From positions 1-22,758 of the forward strand of contig JACMRF010000110.1 of the NCBI GenBank assembly GCA_014376575.1: a DNA stretch of 22,758 nt, read 5' to 3'. Source of the DNA: Undibacterium sp. (GTDB lineage: Bacteria > Pseudomonadota > Gammaproteobacteria > Burkholderiales > Burkholderiaceae). The translations under genes and the position numbers were made by a program. This document shows positions 10,448 through 17,588 of this stretch, piece by piece. Position 1 is the stretch's first letter, and each line of letters starts with the position of its first letter. The notes under the pieces are model-generated. The model ran no database searches. It was not told where the DNA came from and saw only the letters and a list, made by a program, of their open reading frames with translations.

Positions 10448-11041
10448 TCACAAACCTACGTGCAAAAATTCCTGATCCTGCACCAACAAAGAAAGGCTCA
10501 GTTCCGACCAAAGATTGCCATCAACATCAAGATACTGATTAACGATCCATGGTTTATGAACAAGTCCGTCAACGTTTTCAGAAGTTAAAACTTGTTTCTC
10601 CATCTTGTTTGAGTCGCGCAAACCAAGAACCTGAGACACTAGCAAGCCACTGTTAAAAGCCAAGCCCGAAGCGAATGCAACGACTCGACAAGAAGACTCA
10701 TGCAATGTTGACTCGTTTCCTTCAAAACGAGACAAATCGACCACACTAGTGAGATTGCCGCGGACATTTGCAAGGCCGAGGTACCAATCTTTAGTTAAAG
10801 GTACTTTGGTCATGTTGCCCGCAGTGACGATCTCACCAGCTTCGCGCAGCGCAACCAAATATCGAGAACGCCCTATCATGATCCCTAGTTGGCTCACGGT
10901 CGTTTGCGAGCCACTCTGCGCCGCTTGCATGCGCGCCATGAGTTGCGTCTGAAATTCGCGTAGGCGCGCACGGCGAATACCAGCATCTGGTTTCGCGGCT
11001 TTACTTGTCTGCGCCACAGTTTCGCTCGATATTTGAGTCAT
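10448..11041 (-). CDS. pilI: PilI, CheW-like adaptor protein
   Basis: Cytoplasmic scaffold protein expected to couple the receptor PilJ to the kinase ChpA. The 197 residues hold a CheW fold: a polar N-terminal tail with an arginine-rich helix (about 22-40), then the region from SRYLVALREAGEIV to the C-terminus. This includes the typical WYLGLANVRGNLTSVVDL segment where CheW proteins have the G-[NV]-x-RG turn followed by a strand and VVDL. The assignment to PilI rather than a flagellar CheW rests on its place between pilH and pilJ and on the N-terminal tail. A weak ribosome binding site (TAGG) precedes ATG 11041. The gap to pilH is 15 bases and to pilJ 51 bases, so co-transcription is likely. 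Confidence 0.9.
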   Translation of the reverse strand: MTQISSETVAQTSKAAKPDAGIRRARLREFQTQLMARMQAAQSGSQTTVSQLGIMIGRSRYLVALREAGEIVTAGNMTKVPLTKDWYLGLANVRGNLTSVVDLSRFEGNESTLHESSCRVVAFASGLAFNSGLLVSQVLGLRDSNKMEKQVLTSENVDGLVHKPWIVNQYLDVDGNLWSELSLSLLVQDQEFLHVGL

Positions 11042-11056
11042 AAATTATTAACCTAC

Positions 11057-11422
11057 TCAGCTCAGAGCCGCTATTTTCGCCAACAACTCTTGCGGATCTA
11101 TCGGCTTAACCAAGTAGTCACGCGCACCTTGGCGTAGTCCCCAAATACGGTCGGTTTCCTGATTTTTACTGGTACAAATGATCACAGGAACGTCCTGCGT
11201 CTCTGGGTCACGAGCAATTGCTCGGGTAATTTGAAAACCATTTTGACCTGGCATAACAACATCCATCAAAATCAAATGTGGTTTATCGGACTTAATCTTT
11301 ATTAATGCCTCTTCCCCATTTTCTGCGGTAGACACTGAAAAACCGTTTTTAACCAAAATATCGGTCAAAAAATAACGTTCAGTTGGAGAGTCATCAACAA
11401 TTAAAATTTTCTGTATTGCCAT
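11057..11422 (-). CDS. pilH: PilH, single-domain CheY-like response regulator
   Basis: Stand-alone receiver domain of 121 residues that would accept phosphate from ChpA; in Pseudomonas PilH is linked to pilus retraction or acts as a phosphate sink. The receiver residues are all present: acidic pair Asp10-Asp11 in IVDDSP, phospho-acceptor Asp54 in LMDVVMPG, Thr84 in ICTSK, and Lys106 in LVKPID. The ASP-box context and the WGLRQGARDY segment before the lysine are typical of the PilH group, which distinguishes it from its neighbour PilG. GAGGGTAAG lies just before ATG 11422. It sits 30 bases after pilG and 15 bases before pilI. Confidence 0.93.
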   Translation of the reverse strand: MAIQKILIVDDSPTERYFLTDILVKNGFSVSTAENGEEALIKIKSDKPHLILMDVVMPGQNGFQITRAIARDPETQDVPVIICTSKNQETDRIWGLRQGARDYLVKPIDPQELLAKIAALS

Positions 11423-11452
11423 TTTTTTCTTACCCTCAAAAATATCTCGGAA

Positions 11453-11854
11453 TTATTTAGATGTTGCAATAGTGGTGTAATTACGCACTGTCTTTAGCAA
11501 ACTATCTTTTGTGAATGGTTTGGTCAAATATTCGTCCGACCCAACCATTGCCCCGCGAGCACGATCAAATAAGCCATCCTTCGACGAAAGCATGATCACT
11601 GGGGTATCGCGAAATTTAACGCTTTTTTTAATCAATGCACAAGTTTGGTAACCATCCAATCTAGGCATGAGAATGTCACAAAAAATCAAATCTGGATGGG
11701 AATCGTTAATTTTGGCCAAAGCATCAAATCCATCTTCAGCCAAAACGACTTTATAGCCCACCTGTCCCAAAAAAATCTCAGCAGATCGACGAATGGTACT
11801 GCTATCGTCAATGACCATAATTTTCAAGTTCTCATTGCCTGTCAAAGTTGACAT
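11453..11854 (-). CDS. pilG: PilG, CheY-like response regulator
   Basis: First gene of the Pil-Chp operon and a receiver-only regulator of 133 residues; in Pseudomonas the homologue promotes pilus extension and supports cAMP signalling. Receiver residues are complete: Asp16-Asp17 in VIDDSS, phospho-acceptor Asp60 in FCDILMPRLDG, Ser90 in MLSSKDG, and Lys112 in LTKPF. The FCDILMPRLDGYQ and SSKDGLFDRARG stretches are characteristic of PilG. The ATG at 11854 has only a weak GAGA-type ribosome binding site. The 125-base gap to the rubredoxin gene upstream on the same strand is where an operon promoter would be expected, though no convincing -35/-10 pair is visible there. Confidence 0.93.
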   Translation of the reverse strand: MSTLTGNENLKIMVIDDSSTIRRSAEIFLGQVGYKVVLAEDGFDALAKINDSHPDLIFCDILMPRLDGYQTCALIKKSVKFRDTPVIMLSSKDGLFDRARGAMVGSDEYLTKPFTKDSLLKTVRNYTTIATSK

Positions 11855-11979
11855 AAAATTATCTCGGAGTCGCTAGGTTAGAAGTCACGGTGGTAATGTA
11901 ACAAAATTTAACGATGTTGCGCCATTTTTTCCATGAATAAACATTGTGGCACAACAAATTCAGAACTTTCACACTAATT

Positions 11980-12174
11980 TTAAATTGCCAGCATTTCAAA
12001 ATCATCTTTGCGAGCCCCGCATTCGGGGCATGTCCAGTTCATGGGAACATCGGCCCAACGCGTACCGGCCGGAATACCCTCGTCAGGCAAACCGTTCCGC
12101 TCTTCGTACACCCATCCACATATAAGGCACATCCACGTTTTAAATTCTTCAGTTGCTGATTCAGTAACACTCAC
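11980..12174 (-). CDS. rubA: Rubredoxin
   Basis: Small iron protein that carries single electrons. The 64 residues contain the two CxxCG knuckles that bind the Fe(Cys)4 centre: Cys16-x-x-Cys19-Gly and Cys49-x-x-Cys52-Gly. They also hold the classic WVYEE, DEGIPAGTRWADVP and WTCPECGARKDDFE segments. The protein is slightly longer than the usual 52-55 residues because of a 12-residue N-terminal tail. The start is GTG 12174, supported by GAGGGG eight bases upstream. It is transcribed away from the thiD-like gene and lies in front of pilG on the same strand. The same arrangement occurs in related Burkholderiales as far as I know. Its electron partner is not evident here. Confidence 0.95.
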   Translation of the reverse strand: MSVTESATEEFKTWMCLICGWVYEERNGLPDEGIPAGTRWADVPMNWTCPECGARKDDFEMLAI

Positions 12175-12287
12175 GACTAAAACCCCTCAATCAAGTAAAA
12201 TGTCAAAACTGTCTAAAAACTTTGTCTTTAAACTTCGTATCAACTCTATTTTTTCAATATTTTTTGATTTGAAAAAATACATTTCGA

Positions 12288-13160
12288 ATGTTACACAACC
12301 ATTCTGACAAAAGACTCTATATTAATCTATCCCTAGTGCAAAACCAAATATCTCCCCTTATCTTAACGTTTGGTGCCGCGGATCCAAGCGGCGCCATTGG
12401 CGTGCATGCAGATATGGCCACGTTTGCAGCGATGGGTTGCCATGGTCTGCCTGTACTCACATCAATCTTAGTCAGCGACACATCACAAGTTGACGAGAAT
12501 CATCCAATCGAAGCGGATCTTGTTTCAGATCAGGCCCGCACCATTCTGGAGGACATGCAAGTCGTTGCTTGTAAAATCGGGCTCGTCGGCAGCGTGGAAA
12601 ATGTGACCGTTATTGCAGAAATTGCTTCCGACTACCCCGAATTGCATTTTGTGCTTGCCCCTTTCAATTCTTCGATACCGACTCCGAATACCGAGGAAGA
12701 AGATTTATTGCTCGCCATTTGCGAATTACTCATACCGCAAACTACCTTACTTCTCATATCAACCGTAGAATTATCGCGACTTTCGGAAACATGGAAAGAG
12801 CATGGTATCCATGATGAAAGCGACGATATCGCAGTTGATGTCATGGCTTTAATTGAGTCCGGCTGTGAATTTGTGCTTGTGACCGGAATGCAAGGGAAAG
12901 ACAATGCGATTGCCAATGTATTGTTTAACAGCGAGGGCGTTGTGCGCACTGACGAATGGCAGCGCATACCAGGCTCACACATAGGCGCTAGCAGCACGCT
13001 ATCTGCAGCTATTGCGGCCATGCTGGCAAATGGACTCGAGGTACCTGAGGCGGTTATGGAAGCACAAGAATTCACTTTTGCCTCGATCAGACATGCTCAA
13101 CGTCTGGGAATGGGTAAACTTGTTCCTGATCGCTACTTCTGGGCCAAAGAAGCCGAATAA
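12288..13160 (+). CDS. thiD: ThiD-like hydroxymethylpyrimidine / phosphomethylpyrimidine kinase, degenerate active site
   Basis: By family, ThiD phosphorylates HMP and then HMP-P in thiamine synthesis. The ribokinase-type fold is recognisable in the N-terminal LTFGAADPSGAIGVHADM (ThiD usually has AGxDPSGGAGIQAD), in ATFAAMGCHG, in VLVTGMQG and in STLSAAIAAMLANGLEV. However, the anion-hole and catalytic segment, normally HG(T/S)GCTLS, reads HIGASSTLS (His231-Ser239), so the catalytic cysteine is Ser236 and a glycine is lost. The central part (about 115-180) is weakly conserved. It may be a diverged or inactive kinase, or act on another substrate. ATG 12288 has no visible ribosome binding site; GTG 12336 would give a protein starting near the family norm. 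hemL follows after 76 bases. No THI-box (TPP riboswitch) is visible upstream. Confidence 0.75.
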   Translation: MLHNHSDKRLYINLSLVQNQISPLILTFGAADPSGAIGVHADMATFAAMGCHGLPVLTSILVSDTSQVDENHPIEADLVSDQARTILEDMQVVACKIGLVGSVENVTVIAEIASDYPELHFVLAPFNSSIPTPNTEEEDLLLAICELLIPQTTLLLISTVELSRLSETWKEHGIHDESDDIAVDVMALIESGCEFVLVTGMQGKDNAIANVLFNSEGVVRTDEWQRIPGSHIGASSTLSAAIAAMLANGLEVPEAVMEAQEFTFASIRHAQRLGMGKLVPDRYFWAKEAE

Positions 13161-13236
13161 AGATTTATAGATTGACTCGCTGATTTTAACGAATAGCCGA
13201 ACCATACAATTTCCAATTACCTACGACGGTATACAA

Positions 13237-14517
13237 ATGACGAACAAAAACGAAAACTTGTTTCTAAGAGCGCAAAAAACGACTCCCGGCGGAGTCAATT
13301 CTCCGGTACGCGCCTTCCGTTCCGTTGGTGGGACGCCGCGTTTTATCAAGCGTGCCGAAGGTGCCTATTTTTGGGATGCTGAAGATAACCGTTACATTGA
13401 CTACATAGGTTCATGGGGGCCAGCTATTGTTGGCCACACTCATCCAATGGTCGTCAAAGCGGTACAAGACGCCGCTGCACGGGGGCTTAGTTTCGGTGCG
13501 CCTACTGAGGGCGAAATTGAGATGGCAGAAGAAATCTGCAAGCTGGTACCGTCTATTGAGCAAGTACGCTTAGTCTCAAGCGGAACTGAAGCGACCATGA
13601 GCGCACTCCGTCTGGCGCGTGGTGCAACAAACAGAGACAAAATCATTAAATTCGAGGGTTGCTATCACGGCCACGCCGACTCTTTGTTAGTCAAGGCTGG
13701 CAGCGGCCTGCTCACCTTTGGCAACCCGACTTCTGCGGGTGTTCCTGAGGATTTTATTAAGCACACTTTGGTACTCGACTACAACAATAGCCAGCAACTC
13801 GAAGATGCCTTTAGCAAATACGGTCAAGAAATTGCTTGCGTCATTGTTGAACCCATCGCCGGCAACATGAATTTAATTAAAGCCACACCAGAATTTCTAC
13901 AGACTATGCGTCGTCTATGCACGCAGCATGGCAGCGTATTGATTTTTGATGAAGTCATGTGTGGTTTCCGTGTAGCACTAGGCGGTGCGCAAGCTTTATA
14001 CGATATTAAGCCCGATATAACAGCACTAGGAAAAGTCATTGGCGGCGGATTGCCAGTCGCTGCTTTTGGCGGGCGCGCTGATCTGATGCAACATATGGCA
14101 CCCATCGGCAATGTCTATCAGGCGGGAACTTTATCTGGAAATCCGGTCGCCGTCGCGGCTGGTCTATGTACCTTAAAGTTGATTCAAGAACCCGACTTCT
14201 ACACACATCTGAGTGCGCAAACAAATAAACTCGCTACCGGTCTCACTGCAGCAGCAAGCAAAGCGGGAGTTAACTTTTGCGCCGATGCAATTGGCGGCAT
14301 GTTTGGTCTTTATTTCGCAAAAGAAGTGCCATCCACATTTGCACAAATGATGGCATCTGACACCTCCAAATTTAATCACTTCTTCCACCACATGCTAGAT
14401 GCAGGGGTTTATTTAGCACCATCGGCATTTGAAGCTGGTTTTGTCTCTGCACAACATAATGACGATGTTATTTCAGCAACACTTAAGGCCGCAGAAATCG
14501 CCTTTGCGCAGCTATAA
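13237..14517 (+). CDS. hemL: Glutamate-1-semialdehyde 2,1-aminomutase
   Basis: PLP enzyme that converts glutamate-1-semialdehyde to 5-aminolevulinate, the second dedicated step of the C5 route to haem and other tetrapyrroles, in the cytoplasm. The 426 residues match the family length. Visible landmarks are the N-terminal [12 protein letters not shown], the substrate-loop region [26 protein letters not shown], the [17 protein letters not shown] segment, FDEVMCGFR with the PLP-contacting Asp, and the Schiff-base Lys266 in [17 protein letters not shown], followed by [12 protein letters not shown]. Together they separate it from ordinary class III aminotransferases. The ATG at 13237 has only a poor ribosome binding site. 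It probably shares a transcript with the upstream thiD-like gene and is followed by a strong terminator. Confidence 0.97.
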   Translation: MTNKNENLFLRAQKTTPGGVNSPVRAFRSVGGTPRFIKRAEGAYFWDAEDNRYIDYIGSWGPAIVGHTHPMVVKAVQDAAARGLSFGAPTEGEIEMAEEICKLVPSIEQVRLVSSGTEATMSALRLARGATNRDKIIKFEGCYHGHADSLLVKAGSGLLTFGNPTSAGVPEDFIKHTLVLDYNNSQQLEDAFSKYGQEIACVIVEPIAGNMNLIKATPEFLQTMRRLCTQHGSVLIFDEVMCGFRVALGGAQALYDIKPDITALGKVIGGGLPVAAFGGRADLMQHMAPIGNVYQAGTLSGNPVAVAAGLCTLKLIQEPDFYTHLSAQTNKLATGLTAAASKAGVNFCADAIGGMFGLYFAKEVPSTFAQMMASDTSKFNHFFHHMLDAGVYLAPSAFEAGFVSAQHNDDVISATLKAAEIAFAQL

Positions 14518-14549
14518 ATCAGAAAAATAAAACTGTATTCCCCCCACGT

Positions 14550-14595
14550 AAAAAGCATGTTTTATTTCCGCTTGGAAATTTAAACGTGCTTTTTT
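14550..14595 (+). terminator. Intrinsic terminator after hemL
   Basis: A long hairpin starting AAAAAGCATG and ending GTGCTTTTTT closes around the loop GCTT, with about 20 nearly complete pairs including one G-T pair and one mismatch. It ends in six Ts and begins 33 bases after the hemL stop. It separates the cofactor genes from the TolC-like gene. Confidence 0.85.
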
Positions 14596-14692
14596 GTTAG
14601 TTATTGTTATATATTTACGTGGATACTTGCACCGCGACATGACCGACTGTAAAGTTCGCGTCACTTATTTCCTCTCCATATTTAGCAAATAT

Positions 14693-16570
14693 ATGCACAT
14701 TCAATTAAGAAAATTAGGCGTTTGGGTAGGGCTCTCGCTCTTGCCGCTGTGCGCTAGTGCGCAAGTGCAAACACTTAAAGAATCAACTCAGCAAGCGATA
14801 CTTTCCAATCCTGAAGTGCTGGCTCGTTGGCATAATTTTCAAGCTGCCGGTTCGGAGAGAGATGTCGCCACAGGTGCCTATTTGCCTAATGTAAATTTAA
14901 CTGCCGGCGTGGGACGCGATCAAAGTAGCGATAAATTTGGAAAATTAGATTTCAGTCGTAACGCCGCAACGTTAAGTCTCAATCAAATGTTGTACGACGG
15001 TTTCTCCACACGCAATGAAGTTAGGCGCCTGGACCACACGCGTCTGGTGCGGCTCTTTGAGCTCTATGATGCCTCCGAAAACACTGCGCTGGAAGTAGTG
15101 CGTGCTTACGCAGATCTACTGCGCTATCGTCAATTGGTGACGCTGGCAGAAGACAACTATGTAAGGCATCGTACCGTTTTTGAACAAATTGAGCGCAAGA
15201 CAAAAGCTGGCATTGGGCGACGTGTGGATCTCGAGCAAATCTCTGGTCGTGTCGCATTGGCTGAAGCGAATCTCTTGACCGAAACATCCAATTTACATGA
15301 TGTGAGTGCGCGTTTCCAGCGCTTGGTCGGCAAGCCGCCAAGTGCCAATCTGGAAAACCCGGCACCATTAATTAAGGATATGCCATCCGATATCAGTACG
15401 GCATTAAGTGCCGCGAATAAAAGACACCCGACTCTTTTGGCGGCGATTGAAAATATTCGTTCCGTTGAAAATACTGTGAATGCACGCCGATCTGCTTATC
15501 AACCAAGACTTGATTTCAGAGCCCGTGCAGAACGTGGCAACAACATAGACAGCATCGTCAGCAGAACAAATAACAATACTGCCGAAGTCGTCATGACCTG
15601 GAACCTTTTTAACGGCGGCAGCGACAATGCGCGCGTTCGTCAATCCGCTGACTTGCTCAATCTGGCGAAAGATCAACGCGACAAAGCTTGCCGAGATGTG
15701 CGTCAGACTTTATCCATTGCTTACAACGATACCCGCAAACTCACCGAACAATTGACTTACCTGGATCAGCATCAGCTGTCTATCGAAAAAGCACGTGACG
15801 CGTATCGTCAACAGTTCGATATAGGTCAGCGTTCTTTACTTGATCTGCTTGATACAGAGAATGAATTGTTTCAGGCCAAGCGTGCATTCGCCAATTCGGA
15901 ATACGACCTCTTGCTGGCCTACGCCAGAACACACGCCGGCATGGGGACCTTATACAGTGCATTAGGTATCTCTCGGCAAGACGTTGGCGCTCTGCCGAAC
16001 CTTAATTCTCAAGATGACCGTGCAGATGTGTCGCAAAATTGTCCGGTCGAAGCACCGCAGTTATATGTCGTGAATAAAGCAGCGTTGAATGCCCGCGCCG
16101 CAGAGATATTCGAACCATCGACGACCCAGCTTGCCGCAACCATACCGACTCAAACCGCTACCGCACCCGCACCCGTCAATGCTCTCACCCCTGGAAATCA
16201 TACAGGCGATACGATGACGACATCACGGACTGCTGTGCTTACAGCACTAAAAGGATGGCGTGATACCTGGACATCGATGAAACCTGACGCTTACTTTGCG
16301 TTTTATGCAAAAAAATATACGTCACGAGAATCCTGGAAAACAGCACGTAAAGCCAGGCTACTCGGCGCCCAAAAAATCAAGCTTGAATTAAGCGATATTA
16401 AAATTGTCATGCAGGATGCAAGGCATGCTACCAGTAGCTTCCAGCAAGATTACAGCTCTGCCAGTTATCAAGACGTATTACAAAAAACCTTATCCTGGGA
16501 AGAGTTTGGCGGAAAATGGCAAATCGTCAATGAAACCATTGACAGTCCTGCGCATGCCAGGCAATGGTAA
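14693..16570 (+). CDS. TolC-family outer membrane efflux/secretion protein with C-terminal NTF2-like domain (probable LapE)
   Basis: Outer membrane channel expected to form the exit duct of a type I secretion system. ATG 14693 was chosen because it gives a clean signal peptide (MHIQLRKL, then a hydrophobic core, cut after ASA at residue 23). An upstream frame opening at 14594 would bury this signal and overlap the hemL terminator. Residues about 25-423 carry the two OEP repeats (QAILSNPEVLARW, LNQMLYDGFSTRNEV, MTWNLFNGGSDNARV, GQRSLLDLLDTENELFQAKRA). After a Thr/Pro/Ala-rich linker (about 424-510) comes an extra domain (about 512-620; WRDTWTSMKPDAYFAFYAKKY ... LSWEEFGGKWQIVNE) resembling NTF2-like/Cds6-type C-terminal domains, which would lie in the periplasm. 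The total of 625 residues exceeds the usual 430-480. Position before lapG and lapD suggests it exports the adhesin at 19958. Confidence 0.85.
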   Translation: MHIQLRKLGVWVGLSLLPLCASAQVQTLKESTQQAILSNPEVLARWHNFQAAGSERDVATGAYLPNVNLTAGVGRDQSSDKFGKLDFSRNAATLSLNQMLYDGFSTRNEVRRLDHTRLVRLFELYDASENTALEVVRAYADLLRYRQLVTLAEDNYVRHRTVFEQIERKTKAGIGRRVDLEQISGRVALAEANLLTETSNLHDVSARFQRLVGKPPSANLENPAPLIKDMPSDISTALSAANKRHPTLLAAIENIRSVENTVNARRSAYQPRLDFRARAERGNNIDSIVSRTNNNTAEVVMTWNLFNGGSDNARVRQSADLLNLAKDQRDKACRDVRQTLSIAYNDTRKLTEQLTYLDQHQLSIEKARDAYRQQFDIGQRSLLDLLDTENELFQAKRAFANSEYDLLLAYARTHAGMGTLYSALGISRQDVGALPNLNSQDDRADVSQNCPVEAPQLYVVNKAALNARAAEIFEPSTTQLAATIPTQTATAPAPVNALTPGNHTGDTMTTSRTAVLTALKGWRDTWTSMKPDAYFAFYAKKYTSRESWKTARKARLLGAQKIKLELSDIKIVMQDARHATSSFQQDYSSASYQDVLQKTLSWEEFGGKWQIVNETIDSPAHARQW

Positions 16571-16591
16571 ATCCTAGTCATTTTTAACATC

Positions 16592-16632
16592 AAAATAACC
16601 CGTGCTCACTCAAGACCACGGGTTATTTTTTG
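16592..16632 (+). terminator. Intrinsic terminator after the TolC-like gene
   Basis: Arms AAAATAACCCGTG (16592-16604) and CACGGGTTATTTT (from 16617) pair perfectly around a 12-base loop and run into a T tract. The hairpin begins about 22 bases after the stop codon. It implies that lapG has its own promoter in the following 110 bases. Confidence 0.85.
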
Positions 16633-16740
16633 ACGCTTCGTTGTGCACCGCAGCCGTGTACACAATGCGAAAAGAATGAATGGATTCAAGCAAAGTTAAT
16701 AGATGATTAGTTGCACTGAAGCAGTGGAAATGCAGGCAGA

Positions 16741-17484
16741 TTGCTATATAGTAGAACCTCCATATCCGCTCCATTCTTCGAGACCTTCTCCAGAAAATTC
16801 AATTTGTTCACGCGCCCACGACTATCTACAGGAGTCATCAAGCTAGCATTTATGGTGCTGGCCATGGCCGTACTTGTTCCTGGAAATGCGCTTGATATGC
16901 AACGGCTTCAGCTGACCTTCCGCACGATGGGTGGCAATCAGCCGTCATTTGCCGAATGGAGCTCGTTGATGCAAACCTATACGGATGCGCCGATTGATAC
17001 TCGACTACAAAAAGTGAATGATTTTTTCAATCGCAAAATCATTTACTATGAAGATCAGGAAGTATGGGGTCAGGCTGATTATTGGGCAACGCCGATGGAA
17101 AGTTTATCGAAGGGCAAAGGCGATTGTGAAGACTATGTTATCGCAAAATATTTCACGCTCCGAAATATGAATATTCCCGATAATCAGTTAAGACTCATTT
17201 ATGTCAAGGCACGCATCGGTGGCCCCGCCAGCACGGTCCAACAAGCGCATATGGTACTTGCCTATTATGCGTCCGCCGACGCAGAACCTGTGGTGCTGGA
17301 CAACTTGATTTCAGATATTCGCCCAGCATCACGGCGCACGGATTTGTTCCCGGTTTTTAGCTTTAATAGCCAGGGGGTGTTTGCAGGAACCGCAGCCAAT
17401 GCCGTACTTGGGCCGGGTGGTACCAGCAGGCTGTCCCGCTGGCAGGATCTGTTGGAACGCGCCCGCCGTGAAGGTTTTGAATAA
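16741..17484 (+). CDS. lapG: LapG, calcium-dependent periplasmic cysteine protease (transglutaminase-like)
   Basis: Periplasmic protease that cuts the N-terminal retention region of LapA-type adhesins so that they leave the cell surface; it is kept inactive by LapD bound to c-di-GMP. The catalytic triad is visible: Cys129 in GKGDCEDYV, His170 in QQAHMVLAYY, and Asp187 in VVLDNL. Asp128 and Glu130 beside the cysteine match the residues that bind Ca2+ in characterised LapG. A hydrophobic export segment (about 33-50, IKLAFMVLAMAVLVPGNA) follows an Arg/Lys-containing stretch. The start is uncertain: TTG 16741 gives 247 residues, a normal length, while the first in-frame ATG at 16852 would leave the signal without basic residues. 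lapD follows after 104 bases with no terminator between. Confidence 0.92.
   Translation: MLYSRTSISAPFFETFSRKFNLFTRPRLSTGVIKLAFMVLAMAVLVPGNALDMQRLQLTFRTMGGNQPSFAEWSSLMQTYTDAPIDTRLQKVNDFFNRKIIYYEDQEVWGQADYWATPMESLSKGKGDCEDYVIAKYFTLRNMNIPDNQLRLIYVKARIGGPASTVQQAHMVLAYYASADAEPVVLDNLISDIRPASRRTDLFPVFSFNSQGVFAGTAANAVLGPGGTSRLSRWQDLLERARREGFE
16742..16750 (+). promoter_or_regulatory. Possible extended -10 element upstream of lapG
   Basis: TGC followed by TATATA at 16745-16750 resembles an extended -10 box. No good -35 is seen at the usual spacing; TTGCAC at 16711 is too far. If real, transcription would begin near 16757, after the TTG codon taken as the lapG start, and lapG would have to start further in. 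Confidence 0.22.
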
Positions 17485-17588
17485 GGGTTGCCGCTTCATT
17501 TTCCGCCCAGATTCGCATTCAATATGCAACAAACAGCAAACAAGTTTCAAGCATATTCAGAAATTTTTAAAAAATAAAAGGAAGCATA

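Noticed and set aside
11855..11979. Promoter or sigma54 site upstream of pilG
   Set aside because: I found only a short TTGTG-C-CACAA palindrome and no convincing -35/-10 or -24/-12 pair, so I do not call one.
12175..12287. Possible TPP riboswitch before the thiD-like gene
   Set aside because: The 113-base AT-rich gap lacks the CTGAGA and the ACCTGATCTGG-type conserved blocks of a THI box.
12632..13075. 147-codon open frame antisense to the thiD-like gene
   Set aside because: The plus-strand frame has the family motifs and the correct length; the antisense product is Ser/Thr-rich without known features.
14594..14692. Upstream 33-codon extension of the TolC-like protein
   Set aside because: It would place residues before a clear signal peptide and start inside the hemL terminator; ATG 14693 is the sensible start.
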